Part shown: piece by piece, positions 21,853 to 33,519 of the stretch
Layout: each line of letters starts with the position of its first letter
Position numbering within the stretch: the stretch's first letter is position 1
Assembly (NCBI GenBank): GCA_031772625.1
Contig: CM062820.1
Coordinates: 313,275,840 to 313,339,839 of the forward strand
Direction of reading: 5' to 3'
Source of the DNA: Pinus tabuliformis
Taxonomy: Eukaryota; Streptophyta; Pinopsida; Pinales; Pinaceae
DNA length: 64,000 nucleotides
Notes under the pieces: model-generated
The model's database searches: none
Told to the model about the DNA's origin: nothing
The model's input: only the letters and a program-made list of their open reading frames with translations
Position numbers and translations under genes: made by a program

Positions 21853-23400
21853 AACGTTTTGGGTTGTGGACTAAAGGTAAGCTTTTGGGAGTTTATAATG
21901 ACAAATCTAAGTTTGATTTCCAGTGTTGACAGTTTTAGTGTCTTTGACGTGTTGTGTTACAGTTCTATTTAATAACGTTTTGGGTTGTGGACTAAGGGAA
22001 GGTTTTTGGGAGTTCATCATAACAAATCCAGGTTTGATTTTCAATGTTGCTAGGTTTAGTGTCTTTGACGTGTTGTGTTACAATTCTATTTAATAATTTT
22101 TATTTATTTAATAACGTTTTGGGTTGTGGACTAAGGTAGGTTTTTTGGAGTTCATCATAACAAATCCAGGTTTGATTTTGAATGTTGCCAAGTTTAGTGT
22201 CTTTGACGTGTAGTGTTACAGTTCTATTTAATAATTTTTAATTATTTAATAACGTTTTAGGTTGTGGACTAAGGGTAGGTTTTTGGGAGTTCATCATAAC
22301 AAATCCAGGTTTGATTTTCAATGTTGCCAGGTTTAGTGTCTTTAACGTGTTGTGTTATAGTTTTATTTAATAATTTTTAATTATTTAATAACGTTTTGGG
22401 TTGTGGACTAAGGTAGGTTTTTGGGAGTTCATCGTAACAAATCTAGGTTTGATTTTCAATGTTGCCAGGTTTAGTGTTTTTGATGTGTTGTGTTACAGTT
22501 CTATTTAATAATTTTTAATTATTTAATAAAGTTTTGGGTTGTGGACTAAGGGTAGGTTTTTGGGAGTTCATTATAACAAATCCAGGTTTGATTTTCAATG
22601 TTTTGGGTTGTGGACTAAGGGTAGGTTTTTGGGAGTTCATCATAACAAATCCAGGTTTGATTTTCAATGTTGCCAGGTTTAGTGTCTTTGACATGTTGTG
22701 TTACAGTTCTATATAATAATTTTTAATTATTTAATAACGTTTTGGGTTGTGGACTAAGGTTTTTGGGAGTTCATCATAACAAATCCAGGTTTGATTTTCA
22801 ATGTTTCCAAATTTAGTGTCTTTCACGTGTTGTGTTACAGTTCTATTTAATAATTTTTAATTATTTAATAACGTTTTGGGTTGTGGACTAAGGGTAGGTT
22901 TTTGGGAGTTCATCGTAACAAATCCAGGTTTGATTTTCAATGTTGCCAGGTTTAGTGTCTTTGACGTGTTGTGTTACAGTTCTATTTAATAATTTTTAAT
23001 TATTTAATAACGTTTTGGGTTGTGGACTAAGGGTAGGTTTTTGGGAGTTCATCATAACAGATCTAGGTTTGATTTTCAGTGTTGCCAGGTTTAGTGTCTT
23101 TGACGTGTTGTGTTACAGTTCTATTTAATAATTTTTAATTATTTAATAACGTTTTGGGTTGTGGACTAAGGGTAGGTTTTTGGGAGTTCATCATAACAAA
23201 TCCACGTTTGATTTTCAATGTTGCCAGGTTTAGTGTCTTTGACTTGTTGTGTTATAATTCTATTTAATAATTTTTAATTATTTAATAACGTTTTGGGTTG
23301 TGGACTAAGGGTAGGTTTTTGGGAGTTCATCATAACAAATCCAGGTTTGATTTTCAATGTTGTCAGCTTTAGTGTCTTTGACATGTTGTGTTACAGTGGT
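21853..23400. repeat. Minisatellite, unit about 139 bp, about 12 copies
   Basis: The unit contains GTTTTGGGTTGTGGACTAAG, GGTTTGATTTTCAATGTTG and TTTAGTGTCTTTGACGTG. Copies start near 21855, 21975, 22114, 22252, 22391, 22530, 22598, 22738, 22871, 23011, 23150 and 23290. One unit is only about 67 bp (22530-22598) and lacks the AT-rich half. A partial, more diverged copy follows at about 23397-23460. Copies are close in sequence, indicating fairly recent amplification. Confidence 0.93.
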
Positions 23401-23460
23401 GAACTAAAAGTAGGCTTTTGAAAGTTCATCCTAACAAATCCAGATTTGATTTTCAATATT

Positions 23461-23872
23461 GCCAATGTTAACAATACCTCTTTAAATTAAATCCAAGTGT
23501 GATTTTCAGTGCAACCAGTGCTGCTCTAAATTAACTTAAATGCTAGTCAGATTGCTTTAAATTAAATTTGAAGCAAGCCAAATCGTTGAACATTAACTAC
23601 CGATTTAGAATCCAATTGGAACTGGAAATGGGTGAAGTGCAATGAGATAAAGCCGTGAACGATATTAACAGGAACCATTGAGCATTAGCGTACGAGAACT
23701 TAGAAGCCCTCTATTGCCCATAAGCAAGCACTTGTAGTTACCGAATCATTGATTTTAACAACAGAGTATGTACTTCCTTCTTGTAAAGCAACAACGAACA
23801 TTTTCTAGTCAACCAAAATGGGACCGAAAGTATGAGTTCTGAAATTTGTTTTGCCACAATGCTCCAGCTAAG
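23461..23872. other. Intergenic sequence, nothing recognised
   Basis: No convincing coding frame, RNA or repeat was found between the minisatellite and the LTR start at 23873. Confidence 0.5.
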
Positions 23873-24140
23873 TGTTAGAGTATTAATCCCGACGGCTGTT
23901 CTTATGACGGCTAGTTGGCGACAATCTGCGGAGAATTAAGAGTCGGTAGGAGTTGGTGATAGTTGTTGAAATAAATGATGGTCAGCAGATTGCACGGTAG
24001 AAACTCTGGTTGAGATTATATATCAATAAATAAATAAATTTTGGCTGAAGTTATATATAAATAAATAAACTTTGTCTGAGATTATATATAAATAAACAGA
24101 TGTTGAAAGTAATTGACAAGCATTTGGAAAGCCTTCAGGC
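23873..24140 (+). repeat. Short LTR fragment, family TGTTAGAG, copy 1
   Basis: It starts TGTTAGAGTATTAATCCCGAC and matches the copies at 31606-31820 (same strand) and 30289-30450 (opposite strand), including the TATAAATAAA box region. The right end, about 24140, abuts another copy in inverse orientation. Confidence 0.75.
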
Positions 24141-24180
24141 ACAAAGACTCTCCAAGAGAGCTTGTTTGTTGATTACGTTT
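24141..24180 (-). repeat. Short LTR family, distal end of an inverted copy split by copia-2
   Basis: Read on the - strand, AACGTAATCAACAAACAAGC continues the LTR that is interrupted at 30289 (compare ATGTAATCAGCAAGCTC in the copy near 31763). Together with 30289-30450 it makes one LTR into which copia-2 inserted. Confidence 0.7.
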
Positions 24181-24868
24181 TGTTGGGGATTTTTCTGAGA
24201 AAATTTCAAAAACAAATATTCATCCTCTTTTACTGAGAGGGATTTACAAAAAAAATAACATTCAACCAAAACTCTGTTTTCACCCTGAGAATTTACTGGG
24301 TTTACTGCTGTAAAACCCCTTTTACATTTAGTGCTGTAATAAATTTTTACATACATCTTCACACAAATTACAACACACGACCCCTTTTAATTTTTGAAAA
24401 CAAAATAAAAAAAACACAATTACATTTTAAGTGTTGTAAATATTTTTAACACACTGACCAGACCATGCCTTTCTTTAAATGCACCATACCTCCGATACAT
24501 ATAAAAACATTAAAATTTAAATCACCTACCAATACTTCTACGGGCACATTTAATTCATTAATTATTTTACCGCGGTCAACCAATCTTCAAATCCACGTAA
24601 ATATTAAATGCTGGCTGAGAGCGCGGGAGCAGATCTGACGGTGGAGGAGAATATCGGAAGGCATTACATAATTGAACAATAGCTCCCGAAAAATTACGTT
24701 TGCTTACGTATGGGGAGAGCCACGCGTCTGCACCAAATTTTATCGGAGTCAAAAATACGGAAACCACTTTTACGCAAAAGCGGTCCGATATGCATAAAAT
24801 GGTTTATGGTTTTGCTGAGCGGTTTTTGGGCGTTGTACGTCAGCGCAGTTTAAATTACATATTCAACA
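24181..24868 (-). repeat. copia-2 3' LTR, shortened to 688 bp
   Basis: Boundaries TGTTGGGGAT...ATTCAACA on the + strand, next to the polypurine tract complement CTCCCCTTTAAT. Relative to the 1041-bp 5' LTR it lacks about 145 bp after the first 40 bases, about 170 bp containing the CACTGCTGTG hairpins, and smaller pieces near 24309 and 24610. Confidence 0.88.
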
Positions 24869-27800
24869 CTCCCCTTTAATTTCAACTGCTGGACATTCGG
24901 TCATACCGAGACACTTTCTCAAAAATTCAAAGCTTTTCTGATCCAAAGGCTTTGTCAAGATATCTGCTACCTGTTCTTGAGTCCTGCAATGTTCTAGGAC
25001 AATTTCTCCATTGTTCACCAATTCTCTGATGTAGTGAAACCTTGTATCAATGTGTTTCGTTCTCTTATGAAACACTGAATTCTTTGACAATGCAATAGCT
25101 GAGCTATTGTCACAAAAAATCACTGTTGCTTTCGCCTGCTCTTGGCCTAAACTCCTCAACATTCTTCTCATCCAAACTGCTTGACATGCTGCTGCTGTAG
25201 CTGTCACATATTCAGCCTTTGCTGTAGACAATGCTACAATGAACTGCTTCTTAGAAGCCCATGAAATGGCTCCTGAACCCATGTGAAAGACATAACCGGA
25301 AGTGCTTTTCCGATCATCTACACTTCCAGCCCAATCACTATCAGTGTATCCAACCAAATATGAATGTTCTGAGACATTATATAAAATTCCAAACATTTTG
25401 GTACCTTTCACATACCTCAAAATTCTTTTTGCTGCCTGCCAATGTGCCTCCTTTGGCCTCTCCATGAATCTGGAAATTAAACTAACAGCATACATAATGT
25501 CAGGCCTAGTAGCTGTTAAATACATAAGGCTGCCAACAATACTTTTGTACAAACTAGGATCAAAATCCTTGCTGCTGTCCTCTCTGCTGAGTTTTAATCC
25601 CATTACTGTGGGAGTGATCGCTGCTTTGCATTCTTGCATGTTAAATCTGCCAAATACTTGATTTACATATCTAGATTGTGAGATAAAAATTCCTTTTTCA
25701 TTTTGATCTACTTCTATGCCTAAGAAGTATCTCAAGAAACCCATGTCAGTCATTTCAAATTCCTCTTTCATGACTGATTTAAAATTCTCAATGAGCTGAT
25801 CATCATTACCTGTGAAAATAACATCATCAACATATAAGACAACAATTAAAATTTTACCATCTTTTTCTTTGATGTAGACAGTGGGTTCTCCTTCACACTT
25901 GTCAAATTCATTATCCAATAGATATGAATCTATCCTGCTGTACCATGCTCTTGGCGCTTGCTTCAGCCCATAAAGAGCCTTCTTCAATTTGCACACTTTG
26001 TGCTCTTCACCTTTCTTCTCATAGCCTAGAGGCTGTTCAACATAAACCTCTTCCTTTAACACTCCATTTAGAAATGCTGACTTCACGTCCATTTGGTAGA
26101 CTTTCCATTTGTTTTGTGCTGCTATGGACAGCACTGCTCTCACGGTTTCCATTCTTGCAACCGGGGCGAAAGTCTCCTCATAATCTCTTCCATACTGCTG
26201 CTTGTACCCCTTGACAACCAGCCTTGCCTTGTGCCTTTCTATCTTGCCTTCAGTATTGCTCTTGGTCTTATAGACCCATTTCACTCCAATGACTTCTTTG
26301 CCTTTTGGTAGCTCAACCAAATCCCATGTTTTGTTTCTCTCTATCGCATTCATCTCCTCATCCATAGCTTCTATCCATTTCCTATCTTTAATTTCATCCT
26401 CGAAATGAATAGGATCATCAACATGACAATACAAGGCAAACAAGGAATTCATTCCTTCATCATAAATGTCACTTAGATTTCTAAATTTCTTACCTCTTTC
26501 ACTTGGTGTGCAAGTGCTTGAAGATGCATTTGAATTTCCTCCTTGTGGTGTGCTTGGAGAAGCACTCTCATTTATCCTCAATGGTGTCCCTTGTTGTCCT
26601 TGTGTTGGCGCTGCTGTTTGGGGATGCATTTCAGCCACTTCCTCTTCATCTTCATCATGAGACAAACAGTTTTTAACATTCACTGCTTTCTCTATGCTTC
26701 CATCCCAAGCTTCCTCTTCAATGAATTGAACGTCTCTGCTGACAAAAAACTTCCTGGTGGATGGGATATACAACCTGTAGGCTTTGGATTCCTCACTGTA
26801 TCCAATGAAGAGACATTTCTCCCCTTTGTTGTCCAACTTTTTCCTTAGCTGATCTGGAATGTGGGCATAGGCCACACATCCAAAAACTCTCATGTGGGTG
26901 ACTCCTTGCTTTCTCCCACTCCATGCTTCTTCCGGCACTTTGTTCAACACTGCTTTTGTAGGACACCTGTTCAAAATATACACTGCACAATTTACAGCTT
27001 CAGCCCAATAATCATTTGGCAAATGCTTTGCCTTCAACATGCTCCTCGCCATGTCCATGATGGTCCTGTTCTTCCTTTCAGCAACTCCATTTTGCTGTGG
27101 GGTGTACCTAGCTGTAAATTGTTTGTGAATTCCATTTTCTCTACAAAATCTTAGGAATTCCTTGGAGATATACTCACCTCCTCTGTCAGTTCTCAAAACT
27201 TTTATATGCAGCTCGCTTTGGTTTTCCTCAAATGCCTTGAAATTTTGGAATTTCTCAAACACTTCACTCTTGTTTTTAAGAAAATATACCCAAGTTTTTC
27301 TTGTAAAGTCATCAATGAATGTTAGGAAATATTGGCTGCCTGCTAATGATGGAGCTTGCATTGGTCCACATAAATCTGAGTGGATGATCTCTAAGGGTGC
27401 CTTTGCCCTTATGCTTTTACCTGATGGAAAACTTTCTCTATGTTGTTTCCCCAAAATGCAACCTTCACATAGGCTGTACGGTTTCTCTATCAATGGTAAT
27501 CCTCTTACCATTCCTTTTCTGCTCAACAAATTTAGACCTCCAAAATTGAGATGTCCAAATCTCAAGTGCCACAACCAATTTTCATCTTTTGGCACGCTTT
27601 GGAAGGCCTCTTGGGTAACTACTGCAATTTCTCCTTTGTTTTTCAAATCTGCCCTGATCCAGAGAGGGAACATCCTGTTCCTTGTCATCTTCACTTCAGC
27701 AATACATCGTTTGCTGGGTGCTATATCTATGATGGTGCATACATCATTTTTAAAGAAAACATTGTACCCCTTATGGACAAGCTGTCCAATACTCAAGAGG

Positions 27801-28105
27801 TTACATCTCATTCCAGGGACATAGTAGACATCTGCTATGGTTTTTTTTTCTCCTTGCTTTGTAAATATTTTTACCTCCCCTTTTCCCATAACAAAGATTT
27901 TGTTATCAGTTCCTAGTGTGACTTCTGATTTCACATTCTGATCTAGAGCAGAAAAGAAGGTTATGTTTCCTGTCATATGGTTGCTACAACCTGAGTCTAA
28001 AAACCATATGTCTTCACTATTTGTTTCAGCCATGTTACAAGATAACAACACATTATTTTGGCTGATGTTTTCTCTAGTGACATTTGCATCTTGTCTATTA
28101 CTCAT
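24863..28105 (-). pseudogene. copia-2 pol: protease, integrase, reverse transcriptase, RNase H
   Basis: This is the pol part of a Ty1/copia polyprotein (1080 codons), in the same frame as the gag segment upstream and separated from it only by the stop in the zinc knuckle. Domains in order: protease DSGCSNHMTG near residue 37; GAG pre-integrase HLRFGH...CEGC; integrase core with HSDLCGP, FIDDFTRKTW, TDRGGEY and NGVAERKN; reverse transcriptase with MDVKSAFLNG and the intact catalytic LYVDDV; RNase H with YTDSDWAGS, DNSSAIAL and ADILTKPLD. Catalytic residues all appear present, so this copy is the best-preserved pol in the window. It acts on the element RNA and cDNA in virus-like particles and the nucleus. 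I call it pseudogene only because gag and pol are split. Confidence 0.94.
24869..24880 (-). other. copia-2 polypurine tract
   Basis: On the - strand, ATTAAAGGGGAG directly precedes the 3' LTR start; it primes plus-strand DNA synthesis in this class. Confidence 0.85.
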
Positions 28106-28150
28106 ATCATGCTGCTTCTTCCTACATTCACTGGCATAATGCCCATATTT

Positions 28151-29035
28151 TTAACAATAATAGCATTGGACATTGGATTTTTCATACCTTTGTCCTTGAG
28201 CATGATGTTGTCCTCCTTGTTGGTTGCTGCCTTTGCCTTGGTTCTGATTTGGATTGCTGCCTCTTCCTTGTGCATTTGCTGGGATGTTCCTTCCACCTCT
28301 GTTCTGGATTCTGCCTCTTCCTCTCTTGTTTCCTCTGCCTTGACCTCTTCCTCTTCCAAATGACATCTGGGTCTTGAAGGCTTGCTCTAGAGATGAGTTT
28401 TCATTTCTACTCAACCTCTGCTCATGTGTTATCAGTGATGCATGTAGCTCATCAACTGAAAATTTTGAGAGATCCTTTGTCTCTTCAATGGTGGTGACAA
28501 TCGCATCAAACTTTGAGGGTAAGACCCTCAATATTTTCTCCACAATCCTCCTATCTTCAAGGGTTTCTCCATGAGTCCTTATCTGTGTGACCAAACCAAT
28601 TACATGTGTGAAGAATGAGTTAATGTTGTCTGACTCCTTCATGTTCAGATTCTCAAAATCCTTCCTCAGCAATTGCAGTTTTGCTGTCTTCACTCTCTCC
28701 ATGCCTTGATAGGCTGTCTTGAGGGTTTGCCATGCTTCATTGGATGTCTTAGCTGCTGCTAACCTTGGAAACACACTTCCATGCACTGCTTGATACAAGA
28801 AGAAAAGGGCTTTTGAATCCTTCTTCTTGCAGCTCTTCAGCAGATCCTTCTCTCCTTGAGTTAATGCATTAAACTCATTTTCATCTGCTGGTTGTTCAAA
28901 ACCTTCCTCAACTATTTCCCATAAGTCTTGGGAAGCAAACAAGGCTTTCATTGTTATTGCCCAATAGTCATAGTTTTTACCATCAAATAATGGGAGCTGC
29001 ATACCCATGCTATTACTGGTGCTTGTGCCAGCCAT
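28151..29035 (-). pseudogene. copia-2 gag, stop codon inside the zinc knuckle
   Basis: This is the nucleocapsid-type gag of a copia element (294 codons). It starts at the ATG that reads MAGTSTSNSMGMQLP; a conserved LPLFDGKNYDYWAITMK near residue 16 and DLWEIVEEGF near 37 identify the copia gag (UBN2-like) fold. The middle has the helical gag core; residues 220-285 are rich in G, R, N and Q, as expected for RNA binding. The final CYYC is the first half of a CX2CX4HX4C knuckle; TAA at 28151-28153 replaces an AAA lysine codon found in copia-3, and the frame then continues KYGHYASEC into pol. So one substitution separates gag from pol. Confidence 0.92.
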
Positions 29036-29234
29036 TCTTGCAGCCTCAACTATGCTTCAATTTCTTGACTGTGTATTTTAAAACAACTGACTGCTTCTTC
29101 AGCAACACATAAAAAAAAACTTTTGAAATACCTGAATCGTTTCTTGTCTGAGCCTTCACTCTGTTTGAGAAGTTTTACTGCTGCAACAAACTCCTCCCTT
29201 CAGCTTCTTTGTCACCTTCAAAGAGCCTAAGCCT

Positions 29235-29246
29235 GCTCTGATACCA
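29235..29246 (-). other. copia-2 primer binding site
   Basis: TGGTATCAGAGC on the - strand, one base inside the 5' LTR end, is complementary to the 3' end of plant initiator methionine tRNA and primes minus-strand synthesis. Confidence 0.93.
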
Positions 29247-29247
29247 C

Positions 29248-30288
29248 TGTTGGGGATTTTTCTGAGAAAATCCCAAAAACAAAAATTCAAACACACAGAG
29301 GCAATGCTCTGTTTTCTTTGTTCCAGGATCTTTTTGTGCACAGGGAAGCTTTAAATTTTTTTTTACTGAGGAACAGAGTATTTCACCGCCATAAAAACAT
29401 TTCTATTGATTAAAACAAAAATCACTGATACATATTCATCCTCTTTTACTGAGAGGGATTTACAAAAAACAACATTCAACCAAAACTCTGTTTTCACCCT
29501 GAGAATTTACTGAGCTGGGTTTACTGCTGTAAAACCCCTTTTACATTTACTGCTGTAATAAATTTTTACATACATCTCCACACAAAATGATGTGCTTACA
29601 TTCCCACACTGCTGTGCATATTCTACATACCTCACTCAAACATATGCGCTCCCCTCTGTTCTTTTCTTCATGCACTGCTGTGCAAATTCTCTCTATTCTC
29701 TTTCGCTGCCCCCGAGCTCTCACATATTACAATTGGTCAACACATCACGAAAAAACATATTACAACACACGACCCCTTTTCATTTTTGAAAACAAAATAA
29801 AAAAAACACAATTACATTTTACGTGCCGTAAATATTTTTAACACACTGACCAGACCATGCCTTTCTTTAAATGCACCATACCTCTGATACATATAAAAAC
29901 ATTAAAATTTAAATCACCTACCAATACTTCTACGGGCACATTTAATTCATTAATTATTTTACCGCGGTCAACCAATCTTCAAATCCACGTAAATATTAAA
30001 TGCTGGCTCGTATGCATCTTCAGGCGATCGACGGCGGAGAGCGCGGGAGCAGATCTGACGGTGGAGGAGAATATCGGAAGGCATTACATAACTGAACAAT
30101 AGCTCCCGAAAAATTACGTTTGCTTACGTATGGGGAGAGCCACGCGTCTGCACCAAATTTTATCGGAGTCAAAAATACGGAAACCACTTTTACACAAAAG
30201 CGGTCCGATATGCATAAAATGGTTTATGGTTTTGCTGAGCGGTTTTTGGGCATTGTACGTCAGCGCAGTTTAAATTACATATTCAACA
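29248..30288 (-). repeat. copia-2 5' LTR (1041 bp)
   Basis: Boundaries TGTTGGGGAT...ATTCAACA (+ strand). It contains hairpins CACACTGCTGTG (29605-29616) and TGCACTGCTGTGCA (29671-29684) and the TTACTGCTGTAA stretch near 29521, the inverse of the copia-1 ACAGCAGT series. Confidence 0.9.
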
Positions 30289-30450
30289 CGTTCAACATTT
30301 GTTTATTTATACACAATCTTAGTGGAGTTTCTACGGTGCAATCTGCTAACTATCATTTATCTCAACAACTCTCACTAACTCCTACCGATTCTTAATTCCC
30401 CGCAGACTGTTGCAAACTCGCTGTCATGGGTCGGAATTAATACTCTAACA
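30289..30450 (-). repeat. Short LTR family TGTTAGAG, proximal part of the copy split by copia-2
   Basis: Read on the - strand it starts TGTTAGAGTATTAATTCCGAC at 30450 and includes TATAAATAAAC. Upstream of it (30451-30466) a purine-rich AAGGAGAAGAA suggests a polypurine tract, so it is a 3' LTR. Confidence 0.78.
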
Positions 30451-30962
30451 TTCTTCTCCTTAATCAAGAAGACCTAAACTTTAAACTTTATGGTGTATGT
30501 TGGTCTTAGTCTCAGTTAAGGCTTACAACCGTACATATAAAAAAAACTTTATAAGCGGGCTTTGATTTTTGTTGTTGATTTCATAAAGCGTAATCTTTTT
30601 TGTGGACACTCAATTGCATACACTTCTATCTGCCAACACTCCATTGGAAACTATGTGCATCACACAAGATCACGGTCTGCACAACTTTCTTTAGCAAAAA
30701 CTTTGTTGCAAACACTGCGAACATTCTGCTAAAAACTCTCTCCAACACATAGGCGTCATGGTTGGCAAAACTTTCATCAGCTGACCCTTGGTTGCAGAGA
30801 ATCCTATCTGCCAACGCTCCACTAAAAACAACGCTCTCCAACAATGTCAACAACAGAGAAGACTCCACTTTCCTTTCACAACCATGGAGCCATCCTCTCG
30901 CTCTTCACACCACGTAACCCACAACTCTGCACACCATCGAAGTTACAACTCTAGCTCTGAGC
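30451..30962. other. Internal remnant of the short-LTR element and unassigned sequence
   Basis: 30451-30620 read on the - strand resembles 31500-31605 (purine tract and AAAGTTT...TTAGGTC stretches), so it is probably the internal 3' end of the same element family. 30620-30962 has short repeats of TCTGCCAACRCTCCA but no gene. Confidence 0.5.
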
Positions 30963-31191
30963 TCACACGCACCTAGGGTCAAACTCTCAACTCCGGTCGG
31001 CTCCACACAAACTGCACGCAACAAAAGACCTCTCCACCACCGCTCACGTCAGCTTACGTCAACCGCCTCTGCACCAAATTCACCGTCAGTTCCACAGTCA
31101 ACACTATAGACGAGAGCGACTCAACACAAGGCTCACTATACATCTACACCACTACACCACTGTGTCAGCTCCTCACAGCGGTTAGATTCAC
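30963..31191. repeat. Host repeat unit X, copy 2 (uninterrupted)
   Basis: It matches 4151-4416. The sequence runs on past TAGATTCAC (31183-31191) into CGCTCCCC without a transposon, so it represents the unoccupied state of the outer MULE target in a paralogue. Confidence 0.8.
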
Positions 31192-31605
31192 CGCTCCCCA
31201 CAATTGTTTACTCACTACCTGTGATTGGCAGGGTCTTCTGAACTTCACAGTCACCTCCACTCGGCCTTCGGTGCACCACTGTGTCAGCGCCGTGGTCTTC
31301 TCCAGCATATCTTCCGCGGATCGTTTGTCGAAAGAGGGGAAACTTTTCTTCATGGCATTGTCGGCATGCCCGCTGGAGAAACGCAGTTCACTCAGATGTT
31401 CTGTGGCATAGATTCCAAAAAGTTTCCAATGGAGTATTCACAGATATGAGTGTCAGTAATCGAGTGTCAGCTGAAGAAAAATGAAAGTCCCTTATGAAGT
31501 TTTTTTTAATATTTTTTTTGTTATAAGCCTGAAACAAACACTTTAAAATTTAGGTCGTCGTTGTTATTAAGGGGAAGAATATTAGAGTATTAATCGGGGG
31601 AAGAA
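31192..31605. other. Unassigned sequence ending in a polypurine-like tract
   Basis: No gene was recognised. The end carries AAGGGGAAGAA followed by TATTAGAGTATTAATC (31580) and a second, overlapping start at 31606, a small duplication of an LTR edge. Confidence 0.5.
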
Positions 31606-31820
31606 TGTTAGAGTATTAATCTTGACGTCTGTTCGCATGACGGCTAGTTGGTCGAGGAATTAAGTGTTCGAAGGAGTCGGTGAGAGTTGTTTAATTAAAT
31701 GATACTCAATAGATTGCACCGTAGAAACTCCTGCTCAGATTGTATATAAATAAACAAATGTTAAATGTAATCAGCAAGCTCTATTGGAGAGTCTTCAAGC
31801 TCACTTTGTGAATTTCAACA
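31606..31820 (+). repeat. Short LTR, family TGTTAGAG, copy 3
   Basis: It starts TGTTAGAGTATTAATC after a purine-rich tract, contains TATATAAATAAAC and ends AATTTCAACA. About 215 bp, so a small LTR of a TRIM-like or truncated element. Confidence 0.7.
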
Positions 31821-33232
31821 CCAAGCTTACTCTATTGTGCCATTCAAGTTATTTTTTCCTTAAAAATTTCCCATTTTTACATGGGAAGCCAGTATGTACA
31901 GGTAAAATGAGATACTCGGTTTGATTCACGTGGACAGTGGAAATGAAAAGATGAGAGAGAATGAGATGCTCGGTTTGATTCAGGCCTCCCGAACTCAAAT
32001 AGCAGGGACGTAATGCTTCAAAGATTGCATGATGGAAAACTTGAGAGAAATTAAACTGAGAACGTGAAAATCTCCTATTAATCGAAATGGTACAGTTGTT
32101 GCTTCAAAGTAGCGTATACTAGAATTTGATATTCGCGGTCCCTTTCCTTAATGGGCGACAACAAGCCTTTGGTTATTTTCTTAGCTGCAAAACAAACAAT
32201 GCTTTCATAGATTGTCGAGTTGCCCATGACATGAATCAATATGCACAGACATTGATTCAGTCAAAATATGCACAGAGATTGTATCAGAGATTGGAAAACA
32301 AAGTACGATGCACAATATGCACATATATTGTATCAGTCAAAACATACAAAGCTAGTCAATATTGCAAAACACAATATGCACAAAGATTGTATGTCAAAAC
32401 ATGGTTTTTGACGGTGATTTTTCTTTCGCATGGAGTTTTGAAACTGCAGGATACTTGTAATTATAGCTTAACTGAATTTGTATCATGAAATACTTGCGGA
32501 CTGAAAGAGAAAATATAGTGGAAATCCAGATCTATGTATGTTATCGAGTTTGCTGCCATTTTGGTGTGGACTCAGGGCTTATGGTGTAGGGGCCATTGAA
32601 TTCCTAATCCCAATTGTCGATGGGGTTACATGAATTTACTTGAGAAGCTTCGATTAAAATATAATGAGATGGCTTTAGTTTGGATTTGCAATGACGACAA
32701 TCACAAATCAAATAATCTTGGACCTATTATGAGAAACAAACAGTTGGAAGGTTCAAATACCTTTTTTGAACGCAGGCCTTCAAAGTTCAAACATATTGTA
32801 TTGCAAAGTTATTTTGTTATCTCAACTTCAACAAACTTTATCATTTTCTCACATTGTGTCTTCTATCTGTGATCGAATCTTTAAGAAAATAAGCCCACCA
32901 AAGGGTGCATGTCAGCAGCTGGAATCCACAAAGCATATATGGGTTTGCGTACATCTTTATGTTAAAGTAACCCAATTATAGGTTCAAACAATCAAAGAGA
33001 TAGCAGCAAAGTTAGTGGTTAGCTTTGTTGTTTCCTTATCCTATTGGCTAAACCTATAACTAATTTAAGTTTGGAGCTCCAAGGTTGAACTTAGGCGAGA
33101 GAACCATTGATGTTTCCAGTGACCCACTAAGTGACGAGTCTGAAGGATTTAAGTTTTAAAGAGACATCACAAATATCTCAAACAAAGTCTCTAGCAATGA
33201 TTCAAAGAGGTACCTAGTGTTTCCCAGTACAA
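31821..33232. other. Intergenic sequence with one short tandem repeat
   Basis: No gene was recognised. At about 32238-32402 several copies of CAATATGCACA...ATTGTATCAGTCAAAACAT recur at 35-60 bp spacing, which produces a repetitive but probably meaningless frame. Confidence 0.5.
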
Positions 33233-33519
33233 TGTCGGGAATTTCTGGTTATTCCAAACAAAATACAGTGGAAAAATCCTCTGTTTCCACTGTTGAGAAT
33301 TTTCTGATAAATTCCGAAACAACAAAAATATGAACAGAGAGTAATACTCTGTTTTCTGATAATTCAAAAACACAAGAACAGAGCATAAAATAATACTCTA
33401 CTTTGCCTCAGGATCAAAACTGATCAAAATAATACTCTGTTTTTGACACAGAAAAATACTCTGTTTTTAACTCAGAAAAACAGAAAAATTCGTTCTCTGG
33501 AAACGGTGTTGCAGCAACT
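33233..33519 (-). repeat. copia-3 3' LTR, truncated to about 287 bp
   Basis: It matches 37727-38011 nearly base for base but stops at GTTGCAGCAAC, where it joins directly to the pol end; the promoter-proximal three quarters of the LTR are missing. Confidence 0.85.

Larger units (their letters stand above)
24181..30288 (-). mobile_element. copia-2, complete Ty1/copia LTR retrotransposon
   Basis: The element has both LTRs, primer binding site, gag-pol and polypurine tract, all on the - strand. Flanks are CGTTT (24176-24180) and CGTTC (30289-30293), a 5-bp target duplication with one mismatch, consistent with age. It sits inside a short LTR of the TGTTAGAG family. Coding capacity is a single frame broken by one stop. 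Replication would need the stop to be read through, so it is probably inactive. Confidence 0.93.

Noticed and set aside
21853-23400. Regular repeats considered as a CRISPR-like array
   Set aside because: The whole unit is repeated, without unique spacers, in plant DNA; it is a minisatellite.
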